Assembly: GCA_905250125.1 (NCBI GenBank)
Contig: CAJNOL010000017.1
Coordinates: 310,001-374,000 of the forward strand
From: Rotaria sordida
Taxonomy: Eukaryota; Rotifera; Eurotatoria; Philodinida; Philodinidae
DNA length: 64,000 nt
Direction of reading: 5' to 3'
Of the stretch, positions 62,376-64,000 are shown one piece after another (positions within the stretch are counted from its first letter, which is position 1; every line of letters begins with the position of its first letter). The notes beneath the pieces were generated by a model, which saw only the letters and a program-made list of their open reading frames with translations, did not search any database and had not been told where the DNA came from. The position numbers and the translations under genes were made by a program.

Positions 62376-63959
62376 TCAAACAAGTGTACCATAACAACTA
62401 TCACCATAGCAATCATTTGTTGGATACGAATCAGGAATGATTTGAGTTTCTGTTGTAAGTTCAAGAACTGTGCCATCTGGACCAGGAAAATTAACTTGAA
62501 TATAAAATCCTTCCCAACCATTCATTGGATTTTGAATAGTTAAAGAATAAATAATAGTTGTTGGAGTTTGTACCTAGACAATATGTAATTACAAAAGAAA
62601 AAAAAAACAAACTCAGAGTTTTACTTCTGTTACAACACCAGTATTAAGCCAAATGACTGGATTAATCATTCCTTTGCCGGGTCTATTCGGATCGGCGATT
62701 AGAAGCCGAAAGTCACGTCTATTAAAATAATCAGATAAATAATTTTTCTAATCGTTGAAATATATATGTGCAGACCTTTTATCATTAAGTGTACGAGCGT
62801 GATAACCATAAGCACTCATCGGTTTTGGGCCAACACTAAAATCAACTGTTGCACGAATGTAACCATGAGTATTGTTTGATGTTTTAATCCATTTAAACGA
62901 AGGTAATGGTCGATTCTTTGAAAAATAATAAATTAATAAATTAACGAAAAAAAAAAAATCTTTATAACTTACATCATAAATACTTAAATAAAAACTTCGC
63001 ATGGTAAGAAAAAGACTTATTTCATGGCCAGCACAAGAATGCTCTGCATTTGGTAATCGTCTATAGAATAAGATAAAAATTTAAGAATAAAGAGCTTCGC
63101 TGGATTTGGTAACTTATCTTGAACCACAATGCCATGTATGTGATTTTGTAGAGCAATTTGCAGCGCGTCAAACGGTATAGTAGAAATCAAGTTTTCATGT
63201 GCTCACGGTTCATATACTGGTTATAATTCTTGAGGAATATATATATATATATATATATGGTACTTATAGACATTGTAGTTTCTAAAATAAACTTATGCAA
63301 ATTTTGTTTTTTAAACGCAATTCGATACAGTCATAGATGCTCTTCAATTTTCTATAATCAAGAGGATATTTTAACAATACTCAATGGTTCTCTTAAAATT
63401 TGTATGCACCAATAATCAGCATAGGACTCTTGATAAGTTGATATAAATAATTCCTTTATAAATGGAAAAATTTTTTTGACCTCTGGACTCCTGGAGGGAT
63501 ATAGCGAGGCATGGAAAAGTTTATTTTAACTATGTCGCATTGTGTTTAAAAACAAAATTTGCATAAGTTTATCTTAGAAATTACAATATCTATAAGTACC
63601 ATATATATTCCTCAATGATTATAATCCGTATATGAATTCTGAGCAAATGAAAATTTGATTTCTACTATATCGTTTGATGCGCTGCGAATCGCCCTACAAA
63701 ATCACACATATGGTATTGTGATTCAAGGTAGATCACTGAATTTGGTAGAGTTCTTTCAGATTTAAAATACCTTAAATATGAACCACCAGTAGCAATTTGT
63801 AAATCACTCCAAAATGCATCCTAAAAGTAATGAATCAAGTCATTCTATTGTTTATATGTATATATATATATTGTTTTACCTCATTATCTGGTAAGAAAAA
63901 TTCATCACCACTCGATTGAATTTGTAATAATTTCATATTTCTATATCGATCAAAATAGC
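62376..63959 (-). CDS. PhoPQ-related / AprA-like protein, 5' end outside
   Basis: The visible C-terminal exons are 63959-63880, 63820-63771, 63060-62973, 62915-62776, 62718-62625 and 62573-62376, about 216 residues. An acceptor at 63960 shows more exons beyond the right-hand side. The segment KLLQIQSSGDEFFLPDNE, then DAFWSDLQ, LPNAEHSC and RSFYLSIYDNRPLPSFKW follow the PhoPQ-activated pathogenicity-related family (PF10142), which includes Dictyostelium AprA, a secreted proliferation repressor. The fold is alpha/beta-hydrolase-like; GDEFF and NAEHS sit where the acid and histidine of a hydrolase triad would be. The end is Cys-rich (NDCYGDSCYGTLV). Its 3' end faces the PLAT gene only 61 bp away. 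The 710-bp intron between GGSYLR and LPNAEHS is a palindrome. Role in animals is unknown. Confidence 0.7.
63120..63735. repeat. Fold-back element in PhoPQ-related intron
   Basis: Arms of about 280 bp inverted around a centre near 63430. CAAACGGTATAGTAGAAATC (about 63170) pairs with GATTTCTACTATATCGTTTG (about 63658). GGTACTTATAGACATTG (about 63258) pairs with CAATATCTATAAGTACC (about 63585), and TTATGCAAATTTTG with CAAAATTTGCATAA. It occupies almost the whole 710-bp intron. Confidence 0.88.
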
Positions 63960-64000
63960 CTAAATATATGAATATGAAAAGATTATGAGTCGAAAAATAT

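Noticed and set aside
1-64000. CRISPR arrays, bacterial operons or prophage features
   Set aside because: The window is intron-bearing eukaryotic nuclear DNA. Repeats present are microsatellites and inverted-repeat elements, not regularly spaced direct repeats.

Overview
The window is AT-rich nuclear DNA of an animal. Every confidently read gene uses the standard code. Typical introns are 50-70 bp with GT-AG ends, and coding exons are rich in Asn/Gln triplet runs. Gene content is metazoan: a NuRD p66 subunit, a Src-family kinase, AGMO, Mediator MED27, MTMR3/4 and a ciliary microtubule inner protein. Base composition, very short introns and compact spacing would fit a rotifer, perhaps a bdelloid, but that placement is inference.

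Layout. 1-5.3 kb is gene-poor with two decayed coding remnants (a SET-like fragment and a death-effector-domain fragment). At 5.4-8.8 kb lie an apparently intact minus-strand gene (death effector domain, transmembrane helix, jacalin-like lectin) and a broken head-to-tail copy. AGMO follows at 10.3-11.95 kb, then a Tc1 transposase remnant with a small inverted-repeat insertion (13-13.8 kb), and COQ10 (15.8-17.3 kb). Next come a single-pass membrane protein (19.1-20.6 kb), an unrecognised 152-residue protein (20.9-21.5 kb) and GATAD2/p66 (23.3-24.7 kb). A 1.9-kb imperfect palindrome fills 25.1-27.1 kb. A Src42A/FRK-like kinase (28.8-31.75 kb) and a complete 20-exon DIS3 exosome nuclease (32.4-39.9 kb) are followed by an unrecognised minus-strand gene (40.0-43.4 kb) whose large intron holds MED27 on the other strand. 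CIMIP5-like and ZIP transporter genes occupy 44.3-45.8 kb, the latter cut by a 10-N assembly gap. MTMR3/4 runs 48.3-54.1 kb, and after a repeat-rich 4.7 kb a PLAT-domain protein (58.9-62.3 kb) converges on a PhoPQ-related/AprA-like gene (62.4 kb to the right-hand side).

Three things deserve a second look. First, the DED-TM-lectin architecture reads as a cell-surface glycan sensor wired to a death-fold adaptor, and it is duplicated. Second, the Src-like kinase has Cys in place of the HRD arginine and also lacks the activation-loop tyrosine, while keeping its tail tyrosine. Third, diverged fold-back (inverted-repeat) elements occupy many of the unusually long introns and two intergenic stretches.

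Exon boundaries were derived by hand from splice sites, frame continuity and family similarity. Most joined models stay in frame to the stop and match the usual family length, but no alignment or search was run.
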